Part shown: positions 34,955 through 43,778 of the stretch, in pieces
Layout: each line of letters starts with the position of its first letter
Position numbering within the stretch: the stretch's first letter is position 1
Assembly: GCA_963739005.1 (NCBI GenBank)
Contig: CAVTYQ010000002.1
Coordinates: 248,001-312,000, forward strand
Direction of reading: 5' to 3'
Length of the DNA: 64,000 nt
Origin: DASWJZ01 sp963739005
Lineage (GTDB): Bacteria > Pseudomonadota > Alphaproteobacteria > Rhizobiales > Afifellaceae
Notes under the pieces: model-generated
Database searches by the model: none
The model's input: the letters and a program-made list of their open reading frames with translations, nothing else
What the model was told of the DNA's origin: nothing
Translations under genes and position numbers: made by a program

Positions 34955-35845
34955 ATGAGCGACCGGATCATGATCGAGACCGACGAAGCTCTTGTCGAGG
35001 TTGTGCCGAGACTCGGCGGTTCGATCGCCGCATTCGACCTGAAGCGCGGTGCGGAGCGGCTCCCGATCTTCCGGCGCTGGACCGGCGAATTGGAGAATCC
35101 GCGGGCGCTTGCCTCGAGCCCCATGGTCCCGTGGTTCAACCGGATATCCGGCGGCGGGTTCACGTTCGGCGGCAAGTTCTACCCGATCGCACCGAACGAT
35201 CCGTTGGAGCCCGTGCCAATGCACGGCGACGGATGGACTTCGCCTTGGGAGATCGCCGAGCAGAAGGCCGACCGAATTGCCCTTCGCTTGCGAAGCCGCG
35301 CGATCCCGCCCTTCGACTACGAAGCGACGCAAACGCTCTCGCTGGTCGGCGGCACGTTCCAGATGGATCTATCGCTCCGCCACCTCGGCCAGACGCCGCT
35401 CCCCTATGGCCTCGGCCAGCATCCCTGGTTCGTGCGCACGCCCGGCGTGACGCTCAAGGCCAAAGCGACCGGCATGTGGCTGGAGCAGCCCCCGGCCTTC
35501 CCCGCCAAGACGGAGCCCGCGCCGATGCCGGTGAAATGGGACTTCAGCGTGCCCCGTCCCCTCCCCGACGACTTCATCGACAACGGCTATGCCGGCTGGG
35601 ACGGCAGCGCCCAAATCGTGTGGACGGATCGCAAGGTCGCCGTCGACGTGGAGGCCGATTCCGCGACGCGTTACTTCCACATCTACTCGCTCGATAAGGA
35701 TTGCCCGATCTTCTGCTTCGAGCCCGTGACCAATCCGAACAACGCATTCGGCAAGCCGGGCACGCCGGAGGCGAACGGCCTGCGTGTTCTCGCCCCCGGC
35801 GCGGCGACGTCGTTGAGCGCGCGTTTCACCGCCCGGTCGCTCTAG
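34955..35845 (+). CDS. Aldose 1-epimerase (galactose mutarotase family)
   Basis: Interconverts alpha and beta anomers of aldoses, 296 aa, no signal peptide. Visible motifs are MVPWFNRISGGGFTFGGKFY (start of the beta-sandwich), catalytic His90 in MHGDGW, a second His in GLGQHPWF, and the catalytic Glu in FCFEPVTNPNNAFG. ATG 34955 follows GGTGAGGAGG. It is transcribed divergently from gguC, consistent with feeding the correct anomer to the aldose dehydrogenase of a galactose/arabinose pathway. Confidence 0.9.
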   Translation: MSDRIMIETDEALVEVVPRLGGSIAAFDLKRGAERLPIFRRWTGELENPRALASSPMVPWFNRISGGGFTFGGKFYPIAPNDPLEPVPMHGDGWTSPWEIAEQKADRIALRLRSRAIPPFDYEATQTLSLVGGTFQMDLSLRHLGQTPLPYGLGQHPWFVRTPGVTLKAKATGMWLEQPPAFPAKTEPAPMPVKWDFSVPRPLPDDFIDNGYAGWDGSAQIVWTDRKVAVDVEADSATRYFHIYSLDKDCPIFCFEPVTNPNNAFGKPGTPEANGLRVLAPGAATSLSARFTARSL

Positions 35846-36067
35846 CCGGGCCAAATTCGAGGGCGCCCGGCCCGCGTCAACCAAACCGGGCGACTTACGT
35901 GGACATCGCGCATCCGCGATGCGTTAAGATCGTCTGCGGCGGACCGAGCAGGAGAGAATCGTGCTCGACTGGGCTTGGCTCGACCGCCGACCGCCTGCGC
36001 CCCGGACGCGTCGTAACGCGCGTATCCGCCGTTTTGCGCATCCGGTCGCAGGTATTTGGGGGTGGGC

Positions 36068-37441
36068 GTGAGCGCCGACGTTACGCTTCGGCCGGGCCGC
36101 ACGCCGCTTTCTGACTGGCGCGCCATCCACGACGGCGCAACGGTCGGGCTCGATCCGTTCGCGCGCGTCGACGTCGAAGCCGGACGGGCGGCGCTCGCGA
36201 AGATTCTCTCGCAGAACGGGCTGTTGCCCCCGCTCGACCTGGCAGGCAACTCCCCCTCTGTCGCCGAGCTGATCGAAGCGCGCGGAGAAATCCTTCCCGA
36301 CGCCGATCTCAAGCTCTTCGCGGCGCTGAAGCTTGCCGCTCTCGCACAGGGCATTTCGGGCATGCGCTGGGAGGTCGTCGAGGCGCTCGCCGAACTGCTT
36401 TCGCGCAACTTCCTGCCGGTCGTTCCCGTCGCAGCGGACGATCGGCTTGCGCTCTCGCACCTCTTCGCCGCGCTGACCGGCACCGGCGAAATCCTTTATC
36501 GCGGGCGTATCCGGCCGGCCACCGACATGTTGCGGGACGCCGAGATGCGTCCGCTTTCGCTCAATCCGCGCGAGCGCGGCGCCATCCTGTCGGGAACCGA
36601 GCTGACTCTCGCGATAACACTCGGTGCGCTTTTCACGGCGGAGCACGTCTTCCAATCGGCCATCGTCGCCGCCGCGCTCTCCGCGCTTGCAACCGGGCAT
36701 CCGGACTTAGCGCTTCACCCGAGCGTCCACCGGCTGCATCGGCAGCGCGGCCAGCTCGACGTGGCGACGGCGCTTCATGCGCTCACCCCGCACACCGACA
36801 CCGAGGAGGCAAGCACACCGACGGATAGCGCAAACGGCAGCCACGCCGCGATCTTCCGCACCGGCGCCGCGCTCGATCTCTTGCGCCAGGCGGCAGTGCT
36901 GCTCGAGCGCGCCGCAAACGGCGTGTCGGAAGACCGGCTGGTCTTGTGGCAGAGCGAGGCGATGGTCCCAGGCGCCATGGACACGACCTCGCTCGCCCTC
37001 GCCGCCGACCTGATGGCAATGTCGCTCGGCACGACCGCCGCTCTCGCGGCGGAGCGGATCGAAGCAGCCTCGAAAGAAGACGCTTCCGAGAGCGCCGCCG
37101 CGAAGGCGATATCGCTTGCCGAGCAAATTCGCGAACGCGCCGGCGCGCCGGCGCTCGACCCGTCGGCCATCCCGCGGCTCGGGGCGCTGGTCGAAGCAAC
37201 GTCGGAGATCGTCGCCATCGAGTTCCTCGGGGTTGCGCGAAGCGGCGCGGCGCCAGAGGGGCCCCTTTCGGAAGTCATGGATCGCGTCCGCGACGCCACG
37301 CCGAAAGGAGCCAGGGCCGACGCTCTCTCCGATACGGATGTCAACGCCATCGCCGAGCGTGTCCGTTCCGGAGCCCTCACCGCCGCGCTTGATGTCCCCC
37401 TTCCATCCGTTACGCCGGTTCCCGTCAGGGTGCCCCGCTAG
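36068..37441 (+). CDS. Histidine/aromatic-ammonia-lyase-fold protein lacking the MIO triad and catalytic motifs
   Basis: About 457 aa with the helical core and order of HutH/PAL proteins: an N-terminal LRPGRTPLSDWRAIHDGATV, central LNPRERGAILSGTELTLAIT (HutH NGT region), SLALAADLMAMSLG, and a C-terminal LGVARSGAAPEGPLSEVMDR tail like that of HutH. The active site is gone. The Ala-Ser-Gly that forms MIO is replaced by AADDRLALSHL, no YGxNTGFG loop exists, and YSLRCxPQVHG and GNFHG are absent. The protein is therefore probably not an ammonia lyase. It might be a structural or regulatory paralogue. The reading frame is open and has normal base composition, so it is not an obvious pseudogene. The start is uncertain (TTG 36056, GTG 36062 or GTG 36068; the last has GGGGGTGG upstream). 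Confidence 0.7.
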   Translation: MSADVTLRPGRTPLSDWRAIHDGATVGLDPFARVDVEAGRAALAKILSQNGLLPPLDLAGNSPSVAELIEARGEILPDADLKLFAALKLAALAQGISGMRWEVVEALAELLSRNFLPVVPVAADDRLALSHLFAALTGTGEILYRGRIRPATDMLRDAEMRPLSLNPRERGAILSGTELTLAITLGALFTAEHVFQSAIVAAALSALATGHPDLALHPSVHRLHRQRGQLDVATALHALTPHTDTEEASTPTDSANGSHAAIFRTGAALDLLRQAAVLLERAANGVSEDRLVLWQSEAMVPGAMDTTSLALAADLMAMSLGTTAALAAERIEAASKEDASESAAAKAISLAEQIRERAGAPALDPSAIPRLGALVEATSEIVAIEFLGVARSGAAPEGPLSEVMDRVRDATPKGARADALSDTDVNAIAERVRSGALTAALDVPLPSVTPVPVRVPR

Positions 37442-37547
37442 AGGGCTGGCCTGGATCTCGCGGAAAGGCCGAGCGGATGCCTGCCAAGTTCCCATGGTTA
37501 CCTCCGCGACACTAGCGCAGCGTCCCGCCCGGACCTAGATTCGGCGG

Positions 37548-38069
37548 ATGCTCGACAAACCCTCCCAGAACCGCATCGCGGAAACCGCTCTCGATCGGCC
37601 GATCGATCCAGGCACGAAGATCGGCCACGTCCATCTGAAGGTCGCCGACATCAACCGTGCGCTCGGCTTCTATTGCGGCGTGCTCGGCTTTGAATTGATG
37701 CAGCGCTACGGCGACAGCGCCGCGTTCGTCTCCGCCGGCGGCTACCATCACCACATCGGCCTGAACACCTGGGAGAGCAAAGGCGGATCGCCGCCGCCTC
37801 CCGGCACGACGGGGCTCTACCATACCGCCATCCTCTATCCGACGCGGGCGGCGCTCGCCGATGCGCTCCGGCGGCTTATCAAGGCAGGGATCAAGCTCGA
37901 CGGCGCGAGCGACCATGGCGTGAGCGAGGCGCTTTACTTACGCGACCCCGACCAGAACGGCGTGGAACTCTACCGCGACCGGCCGAGGGAGGAGTGGCCG
38001 CTCAGTCCCGACGGAACGCTCGCGATGGTCACCAAGCGCCTCGATCTGGAAGATCTGCTTCAGAACTGA
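37548..38069 (+). CDS. VOC-family protein (glyoxalase/extradiol dioxygenase fold)
   Basis: A 173-aa metalloprotein of the vicinal-oxygen-chelate fold, resembling CatE-type catechol-2,3-dioxygenases. Two beta-alpha-beta-beta-beta modules supply metal ligands: His in IGHVHLKVADI, His in GLYHTAILYP and Glu in NGVELYRDRP. HHHIGLNTWESKGG is a family stretch. The function (dioxygenase, glyoxalase or isomerase) cannot be fixed. It lies 106 bp after the lyase-like gene and 170 bp before carbonic anhydrase; start ATG 37548. Confidence 0.82.
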   Translation: MLDKPSQNRIAETALDRPIDPGTKIGHVHLKVADINRALGFYCGVLGFELMQRYGDSAAFVSAGGYHHHIGLNTWESKGGSPPPPGTTGLYHTAILYPTRAALADALRRLIKAGIKLDGASDHGVSEALYLRDPDQNGVELYRDRPREEWPLSPDGTLAMVTKRLDLEDLLQN

Positions 38070-38239
38070 GAGCGCGCGCCTCGGGCGAACTTTCGTCTTT
38101 CCACTTCGCGCGCGGCTGCGGTTTTCCCTTTCCGGGCTTCCTGGTGGCAATTCTTGCCCTCACCACGCGGCGCACCGACACTAGACTCCGCATGGCGGCG
38201 GGGGTCCGCCGCAGCAATGTGGTCGAGGAGAAAGAAACC

Positions 38240-38854
38240 ATGGCCAAGCGTGCGACGACAGGGAAGGCCAGCAAGGTCTACGACGAGGTCTTGAAGGCGA
38301 ACAAAGGCTACGTCGCCGATTTCGGCGACAAGGGGAAGCTTACCATCCCGCCGGCGCGCCGTTTCGCTATCCTCACCTGCATGGACGCTCGGCTCGACCC
38401 GGCGAAATATGCCGGCCTCGCCGAGGGCGACGCGCACGTGATCCGCAACGCCGGCGGGCGCGCCAGCGACGACGCGATCCGCTCGCTCGTCATCTCGCAC
38501 AAGCTCCTCGGCACGCGCGAATGGTTCGTCGTCCACCATACGAACTGCGGCATGGAGCTCTTCACCGACACGGTGATGGCCGACCTCCTCGACGACAATC
38601 TCGAAACAGCGTCCTTTGACGGCAAGAGCTGGTCGAACCCGAAGCATGGCGGCGGCGCGCCGCATGGCCACTTCATTCCCTGGTTGACGATCGCGAGCCA
38701 GGCGACAAGCGTGGTCGCCGACGTGAAGCGCATCCGCAGCCACCCGCTCGTGCCGGGCTATATCCCGATTTACGGATTCGTCTACGACGTTTACTCCGGC
38801 CGGTTGAACGAGGTGAAGGAAGCGAGCAAGGTCGGGCGCCCGCTCAAGAAGTGA
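38240..38854 (+). CDS. Beta-class carbonic anhydrase
   Basis: Zinc enzyme interconverting CO2 and bicarbonate, 204 aa. The zinc ligands Cys47, His100 and Cys103 and the Asp49-Arg51 dyad appear in LTCMDARLDP and VHHTNCGM. IRNAGGRASDDAIRSLV is characteristic of the type II/clade D beta enzymes. No signal peptide. ATG 38240 follows GAGGAGAAAG; the in-frame reading back into the VOC gene is discarded. Confidence 0.92.
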   Translation: MAKRATTGKASKVYDEVLKANKGYVADFGDKGKLTIPPARRFAILTCMDARLDPAKYAGLAEGDAHVIRNAGGRASDDAIRSLVISHKLLGTREWFVVHHTNCGMELFTDTVMADLLDDNLETASFDGKSWSNPKHGGGAPHGHFIPWLTIASQATSVVADVKRIRSHPLVPGYIPIYGFVYDVYSGRLNEVKEASKVGRPLKK

Positions 38855-38959
38855 GTCGGAAAGCGCATCCGCGGCGGACTGCGGACGCGAGCGGAACTCC
38901 GATTGCCGGGGGCGCGTTTTCCGGTCGTCGCGGCAGGCGGCAATCAGGGAACAGAGTTG

Positions 38960-39451
38960 ATGAAAGTGGCTGACGTGATGACACGCGGCGTCGATTTCGT
39001 CGATCCTTCGGCGACCGTGCAGCAGGCGGCGACGCGGATGGCGGAACTTGACGTCGGCGCCGTCCTGATCGGCAGCGACGCCGGCCCGGTCGGCATCCTC
39101 ACCGACCGCGACATCCTCGTCCGCGCCATCGTGGCGGGAAAGAATCCGGCCTACGTGACGGTCGCCGAGGTGATGACGCATGACGTCGTCGGCTGTTCCG
39201 CCGATGCTCCGATCAAGGCGGCTTTCGCGGAGATGCGCAAGGGCCAGTTCCGCCGCATGCCGGTGTTCGACGCGGACGGAAAGCCATCCGGTGTCGTCAC
39301 GCTGAGTGACCTTGCCAAACACCTGGAGGGCCCGGAAGGCCTTACCGAGACGCTACGGGAGCTTTCCGAGCCGCACCGCCGCCGGGCCGCGTCGCAAGCA
39401 CCGGAGACGACCGACGCGAACGCGACCGCGCCGAAAACGGCACGAGCTTAA
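38960..39451 (+). CDS. Tandem CBS-domain protein
   Basis: A small 163-aa cytoplasmic protein with two CBS repeats: residues about 1-58 (VADVMTRGVDFVDPSATVQQ to GILTDRDILVRAI) and 68-125 (VAEVMTHDVVGCSADAP to GVVTLSDLAKHL). A charged, disordered tail follows. Stand-alone CBS pairs bind adenine nucleotides and modulate partner proteins. It is 27 bp upstream of an SLC13 permease on the same strand, which makes that transporter the likely partner (inference). Start ATG 38960. Confidence 0.88.
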   Translation: MKVADVMTRGVDFVDPSATVQQAATRMAELDVGAVLIGSDAGPVGILTDRDILVRAIVAGKNPAYVTVAEVMTHDVVGCSADAPIKAAFAEMRKGQFRRMPVFDADGKPSGVVTLSDLAKHLEGPEGLTETLRELSEPHRRRAASQAPETTDANATAPKTARA

Positions 39452-39478
39452 GACCATCCCCGAGTCTGCCGCCGGATC

Positions 39479-41266
39479 ATGACGCTTCAGCAGAGCCTCG
39501 CCTTCGCGGTGATCATCGGCATGATGGCCCTCTTCGTCTGGGGCCGCCTCCGCTACGACGTGGTCGGAATGCTGGCGCTCTTCGCCTCCGTGGTGGTCGG
39601 CATCGTACCGGCGAAGGACGCCTTCACGGGTTTCAGCGACGATATCGTCATCATCGTCGGTTCGGCCCTCGTCGTGAGCTCGGCGGTGGCGCGTTCCGGC
39701 ATCGTCGAAGCCATTCTGCAGAAGCTCGCACCCTATCTCACTTCGCCGCGCAGAGTGATCCTGCTGCTGGTCGGCTCAGTCACGCTGATGGCCGGCTTCG
39801 TGAAGAACATCGGTGCGCTCGCGATGCTGATGCCCGTCGCCTTCCAGCTCGCGAGACGCACGAAGACGTCCCCCTCCTATTTCCTCATGCCCATGGCCTT
39901 CGGCTCGCTTCTCGGCGGCACGATGACCATGATCGGGACCTCGCCCAACATCATCGTCTCGCGCCTCCGCGCCGAACTTGTCGGCGAGCCGTTCCACATG
40001 TTCGACTTCACGCCGGTCGGACTTTCGATCGCCGTTGTCGGCGTGGCGTTCCTGGCCTTCGGCTACAAGCTGCTGCCGAGCGATCGAAAGGGCGCGGCCT
40101 CGCTCGACGCCGCCTTCAGCATCAAGAGCTACACGACGGAGGCGACGGTTCCAGAGGATTCTCCCTTTGTCGGCGAGACGGTGGCCGAGATCGAGAAACG
40201 CGCCGAAGGCGAAGTGCAGGTCGTGACCATCATCCGCGAGCGCTTCCGCCGCTTCACGCCGTCGCCCGACTGGACGATCAACGCCGACGACACGCTGCTT
40301 CTTGAGGGCGACTCCGCGACGCTCGAACAAACCGTCGCCGCCGGCAAGCTGAAGCTCTCCGGGAGCGAGGATCAGGAGCCGGAGGCCGACGCCGGTGCGG
40401 AGGACTTCGGCGTCATCGAGGCCGTCGTCACCGCCGGCTCGGGACTTGTCGACAGAACCTCCACGCAGGCGCGGCTCGCCGACCGCTACCAGATCGCAGT
40501 GCTTGCCGTGAGCCGCAGCGGCGAACGGCTGACGCGGCGCCTGCGCACGATCCGCTTCCGCCCCGGCGACGTGGTCGTCCTGCAAGGCAATCTGACGCAT
40601 ATGCCGGAAGCGCTCGGCGAGCTCGCGCTGCTGCCGCTCGCCGGCCGCAACATCGGGCTCGGCCGCGACCGTTGGCGCTACCTGCCGGTCATTGTGCTCG
40701 CCGCGGCGATGGCTCTCGTGGCCCTGCAAGTCGTGCCGGTGGCCTTCGGCTTCTTCGGAGCGGCTCTTGTCGTGGTGCTGACGCGATCGATCAGCCTGCG
40801 CGAAGCCTACGATGCGATCGACTGGCCGCTCCTTATCATGATCGGCTCGATCATCCCGGTCAGCGAGGCGATGCAGACGACCGGCGCCACCGACCTTCTT
40901 GCCGCCTGGCTATCGGCCGTCGCCGCGCCGCTGCCTCCGCATGGCGCGCTCGCCGTCATCCTGATCGCGGGGATGGCCGTCACCCCGTTCTTGAACAATG
41001 CGGCAACGGTGCTCGTCATGGCGCCGATCGCGGCACAGTTCGCCAACGGGCTTGGCTACAACCCCGATCCTTTCCTGATGGCGGTAGCGCTCGGCGCAGC
41101 CTCCGACTTCCTGACTCCGATCGGGCACCAATCGAACACCCTGGTGATGGGCCCGGGCGGCTACCGCTTCGGCGACTATTGGCGGCTCGGCCTGCCGCTC
41201 TCGATCCTCGTCATCGTGGTCGGCGTGCCGCTCATCGCACTGGTCTTCCCGTTCTCACGCTCCTGA
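39479..41266 (+). CDS. SLC13-family permease with cytoplasmic TrkA-C domains
   Basis: Inner-membrane anion/Na+ symporter of the ArsB/DASS superfamily, 595 aa. Two bundles of hydrophobic helices (about 1-205 and 400-595) flank a soluble region of about 190 aa with two RCK/TrkA-C-like domains (EDSPFVGETVAEIEKRAEGE; RLADRYQIAVLAVSRSGERL). Substrate-site motifs are MTMIGTSPNIIVSRL in the first half and LTPIGHQSNTLVMG in the second. Dicarboxylate, sulfate or another anion is possible. It follows the CBS gene, and its end overlaps the convergent ribokinase gene by 12 bp. Confidence 0.87.
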   Translation: MTLQQSLAFAVIIGMMALFVWGRLRYDVVGMLALFASVVVGIVPAKDAFTGFSDDIVIIVGSALVVSSAVARSGIVEAILQKLAPYLTSPRRVILLLVGSVTLMAGFVKNIGALAMLMPVAFQLARRTKTSPSYFLMPMAFGSLLGGTMTMIGTSPNIIVSRLRAELVGEPFHMFDFTPVGLSIAVVGVAFLAFGYKLLPSDRKGAASLDAAFSIKSYTTEATVPEDSPFVGETVAEIEKRAEGEVQVVTIIRERFRRFTPSPDWTINADDTLLLEGDSATLEQTVAAGKLKLSGSEDQEPEADAGAEDFGVIEAVVTAGSGLVDRTSTQARLADRYQIAVLAVSRSGERLTRRLRTIRFRPGDVVVLQGNLTHMPEALGELALLPLAGRNIGLGRDRWRYLPVIVLAAAMALVALQVVPVAFGFFGAALVVVLTRSISLREAYDAIDWPLLIMIGSIIPVSEAMQTTGATDLLAAWLSAVAAPLPPHGALAVILIAGMAVTPFLNNAATVLVMAPIAAQFANGLGYNPDPFLMAVALGAASDFLTPIGHQSNTLVMGPGGYRFGDYWRLGLPLSILVIVVGVPLIALVFPFSRS

Positions 41267-42166
41267 GTGGGAAGCAGCAGCCGTCTCGACGTCGGCGCGC
41301 CGCGGGATGGAAGGTTGCGCTCCGGACATCGTGCAGGCGAGGCTTCCGGCCGCAGACGCCAGCACGAGCGCCGCTTCGAGCGGCTGTCCCTCGGCGAGGG
41401 CAGCGGCGAGAAAGCCGCAAAACGTGTCGCCGGCCCCGACTGTATCGATGGGATCGACAGGCAGCGCCGCGGCGCGGAGTTCGCGCTCCTGTTCGACCGC
41501 GAGCACCCCTTCACGCCCGAGCGTCACCACCACGGTGGCGCCGTATCGCTTCGAGAGATCGCGCGCTTGCAGACCAAGGTCTCGCCCCGAGACTCCGAGC
41601 GCCTCTGCAATCAGCGCGCATTCCGTTTCGTTGACGACGAGGTGCGTTACCGCGTCGAGAAGATCGAGCGCCTCGACACGGAAAGGCGCAAAGTTCAAAA
41701 GCACGCGCGCTCCCGCCGCGCGTGCCCGTCGCGCGGCCGCGCGGATCGCCGGCGTTGGAACCTCGAGTTGCAGGAGGAGCACGTCGCCAGGCAAAAACGC
41801 CAATCCCTCGGCCTGCTCTTCGCTGACCCCGCCGTTCGCGCCCGGCACGACCACAATGACATTCTCACCCACGCTGTCGACGAGGATGAGCGCGACGCCG
41901 GTCGGCGCCGCCACGGCCCTGACCAGCGCGAGGTCGAGCGCGTCGGCGCGAAGCAGCGACAGCGCGGATTCCGCGAAGCCGTCCCCACCGACCGCCCCCA
42001 CGATGCGGACTGCGGCGCCGGCGCGCCGCGCCGCGAGCGCCTGGTTTGCGCCCTTGCCCCCGGGCGCGGTCGCGAAAGTGCGGCCCGGCACCGTCTCGCC
42101 GGGCCGCGGAAGGCGTTCCACCACGCCGATCAGGTCGAGATTGATCGAGCCGAAGACCGTGATCAC
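41255..42166 (-). CDS. rbsK: Ribokinase (PfkB family)
   Basis: Sugar kinase of 303 aa from GTG 42166, where GGAGGA sits 8 bp upstream. It has the PfkB signatures GGKGANQA (36-43) and DTVGAGDTF (241-249, catalytic Asp247), plus VFGSINLDL at the start. These match ribokinase more than fructokinase. The only ribose source in the window is the nucleoside hydrolase at 49712, which could supply it with ribose (inference). It is convergent with the SLC13 gene; stop codons overlap within 12 bp. Confidence 0.88.
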   Translation of the reverse strand: MITVFGSINLDLIGVVERLPRPGETVPGRTFATAPGGKGANQALAARRAGAAVRIVGAVGGDGFAESALSLLRADALDLALVRAVAAPTGVALILVDSVGENVIVVVPGANGGVSEEQAEGLAFLPGDVLLLQLEVPTPAIRAAARRARAAGARVLLNFAPFRVEALDLLDAVTHLVVNETECALIAEALGVSGRDLGLQARDLSKRYGATVVVTLGREGVLAVEQERELRAAALPVDPIDTVGAGDTFCGFLAAALAEGQPLEAALVLASAAGSLACTMSGAQPSIPRRADVETAAASHSGA

Positions 42167-42241
42167 CTGGGCTTCCTCCGCAAAGTGAGGGGCGATTTTC
42201 GCGCCCTTGCCGGCACCCACAGTAAGGCGGCGCCGCACCGG

Positions 42242-42270
42242 TTGTCACAGTTTAGCGACTGAATTGTCAC
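42242..42270 (+). promoter_or_regulatory. Pho-box-like triple repeat upstream of the ugp operon
   Basis: TTGTCAC (42242-42248), TAGCGAC (42253-42259) and TTGTCAC (42264-42270), three 7-mers with exact 11-bp period. This is the architecture of PhoB sites (CTGTCAT-type repeats separated by 4 bp). It lies 38 bp before the first ugpB start, and ugp genes are PhoB-controlled in other bacteria. Confidence 0.6.
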
Positions 42271-42307
42271 GGGACGCGGTAGCCTCCGCCGCGTATGCTG
42301 CAACTTG

Positions 42308-43630
42308 ATGGCGCGACGACTTCTGAAAGCATGGATCTCCGCTCTTCTCGGCTTGGCTTTCGCCGGCGCCGCGACGTCATGCGCGCTGGCGACGACAGAG
42401 CTTCAATTCTGGTTCGGGGTGAGCGGCGCCAACGCCCAGGTGATCGAGAACCTCGCGCGCGAATTCAACGACGGCCAAAGCGACTACCGCGTCGTTCCGG
42501 TCTTCAAGGGCACCTATCCCGAGACGCTCCAGGCGGGGCTCGATGCCTTCAAGGCCGGGCAGCCGCCGCATATCATCCAGGTTTTCGACGTCGGAACCGG
42601 CGTCATGATGCACGCCGACGGCGCCTTCATGCCCGTCGCGAAGGTGTTGGAGAAAGCGGGCGGCGTCTTCGACAAGAGCCAGTATCTTCCCGGCATTGTC
42701 GCCTACTATTCGACACCCGACGGGACGATGCTGTCCTTCCCGTTCAACTCCTCCTCGCCGATCCTCTTCTACAACAAGGATGCCTTTCGGCGCGCCGGGC
42801 TCGACGTGGACAACCCGCCGAAGACCTGGCCAGCGGTGTGGCGCGCGGCGCGGCAGGTTGTCCGCGCGCAGGCGGCGTCATGCGGCTACACGTCGGCATG
42901 GATCACATGGATCCATCTGGAGAATTTCGCCGCGTGGAACAACGTTCCTTACGCCACCAAGGAGAACGGGCTCGCCGGCACGGATATCGAGCTCAAGATC
43001 AACGCGCCGATCTACGTCCACCACTTCGAGGAGCTGGCGGCGCTCGCCGCCGACAACGTGTTCCGCTACGCCGGCCGCACCTCGGAGGCGAAGCAGCTCT
43101 TCCTCTCCGGCGAATGCGCCATGCTGACCGATTCGTCGGCCGGGCTCGGCGACGTCGTTCAGTCCGGCATCGACTATGGTACCGGTCCGCTCCCCTATGA
43201 TCCCACGGCGGCGGGGGCGCCGCAGAATACCATCCCGGGCGGCGCGAGCCTTTGGGTCTTCGCCGGGCATCCGGAGAGCGACTATGTGGGCGTTGCGGCC
43301 TTCTTCAACTTCCTCTCGCAGACCGACGTGCAATCGCGTCTGCACCAGGTGTCGGGATATCTGCCGGTCACGATGGCGGCCTATGAGGCGACCAAGGCGT
43401 CGGGCTTCTACGACAAGAATCCCGGCCGCGAGCAGCCGATCCTGCAAATGATCGGAAAGCCGCCGACCGAGAACTCTCGCGGCGTGCGCGCCATCGATCT
43501 TCCCGAGCTTCGCGATATCCAGAACGAGGAATTCGAGGCACTCCTTGCCGGCCAGGAGAGCGCCCGCGACGCGCTCAACAATGCCGTCCGCCGCGGCAAT
43601 GCGGCGATTAAAGCGGCGCTTGGCGAATAG
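42308..43630 (+). CDS. ugpB: UgpB-type periplasmic binding protein, diverged copy (first of two)
   Basis: Extracytoplasmic binding protein of 440 aa, with signal peptide (about 28 residues ending CALA, cleaved before TTELQF). It has the UgpB framework FKGTYPETLQ, FPFNSSSPILFYNKDAF and an ENFAAWN region. Pocket positions differ from the classical protein. The W-W/H motif near the mature N-terminus is FWFG. The VYEVG Glu (E. coli Glu89, from memory) is Asp in VFDVG, and GNxxQIR near the C-terminus is IDLPELR. It therefore may bind a related ligand, such as a glycerophosphodiester. ATG 42308 lies directly after the Pho-box region; the second ugpB follows 148 bp later. Confidence 0.82.
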   Translation: MARRLLKAWISALLGLAFAGAATSCALATTELQFWFGVSGANAQVIENLAREFNDGQSDYRVVPVFKGTYPETLQAGLDAFKAGQPPHIIQVFDVGTGVMMHADGAFMPVAKVLEKAGGVFDKSQYLPGIVAYYSTPDGTMLSFPFNSSSPILFYNKDAFRRAGLDVDNPPKTWPAVWRAARQVVRAQAASCGYTSAWITWIHLENFAAWNNVPYATKENGLAGTDIELKINAPIYVHHFEELAALAADNVFRYAGRTSEAKQLFLSGECAMLTDSSAGLGDVVQSGIDYGTGPLPYDPTAAGAPQNTIPGGASLWVFAGHPESDYVGVAAFFNFLSQTDVQSRLHQVSGYLPVTMAAYEATKASGFYDKNPGREQPILQMIGKPPTENSRGVRAIDLPELRDIQNEEFEALLAGQESARDALNNAVRRGNAAIKAALGE

Positions 43631-43778
43631 GCGTTGGACAACGATCGCGCGCCTCGCCTGATCTTGTGCGGCAGCCACGCGGAAAGTGGAGGACCGCAAT
43701 CCCGCCTTCACAAAAAAGATACGGAACCGTCAAACGGCGGGCGTAGCAAAAGTCGGTTCATTCAGAACGGGGGCCCCG

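Noticed and set aside
35846..36067. Possible small gene in the 222-bp gap before the ammonia-lyase-like gene
   Set aside because: Open frames there are out-of-frame extensions of neighbouring genes without ribosome sites. I see only non-coding DNA.
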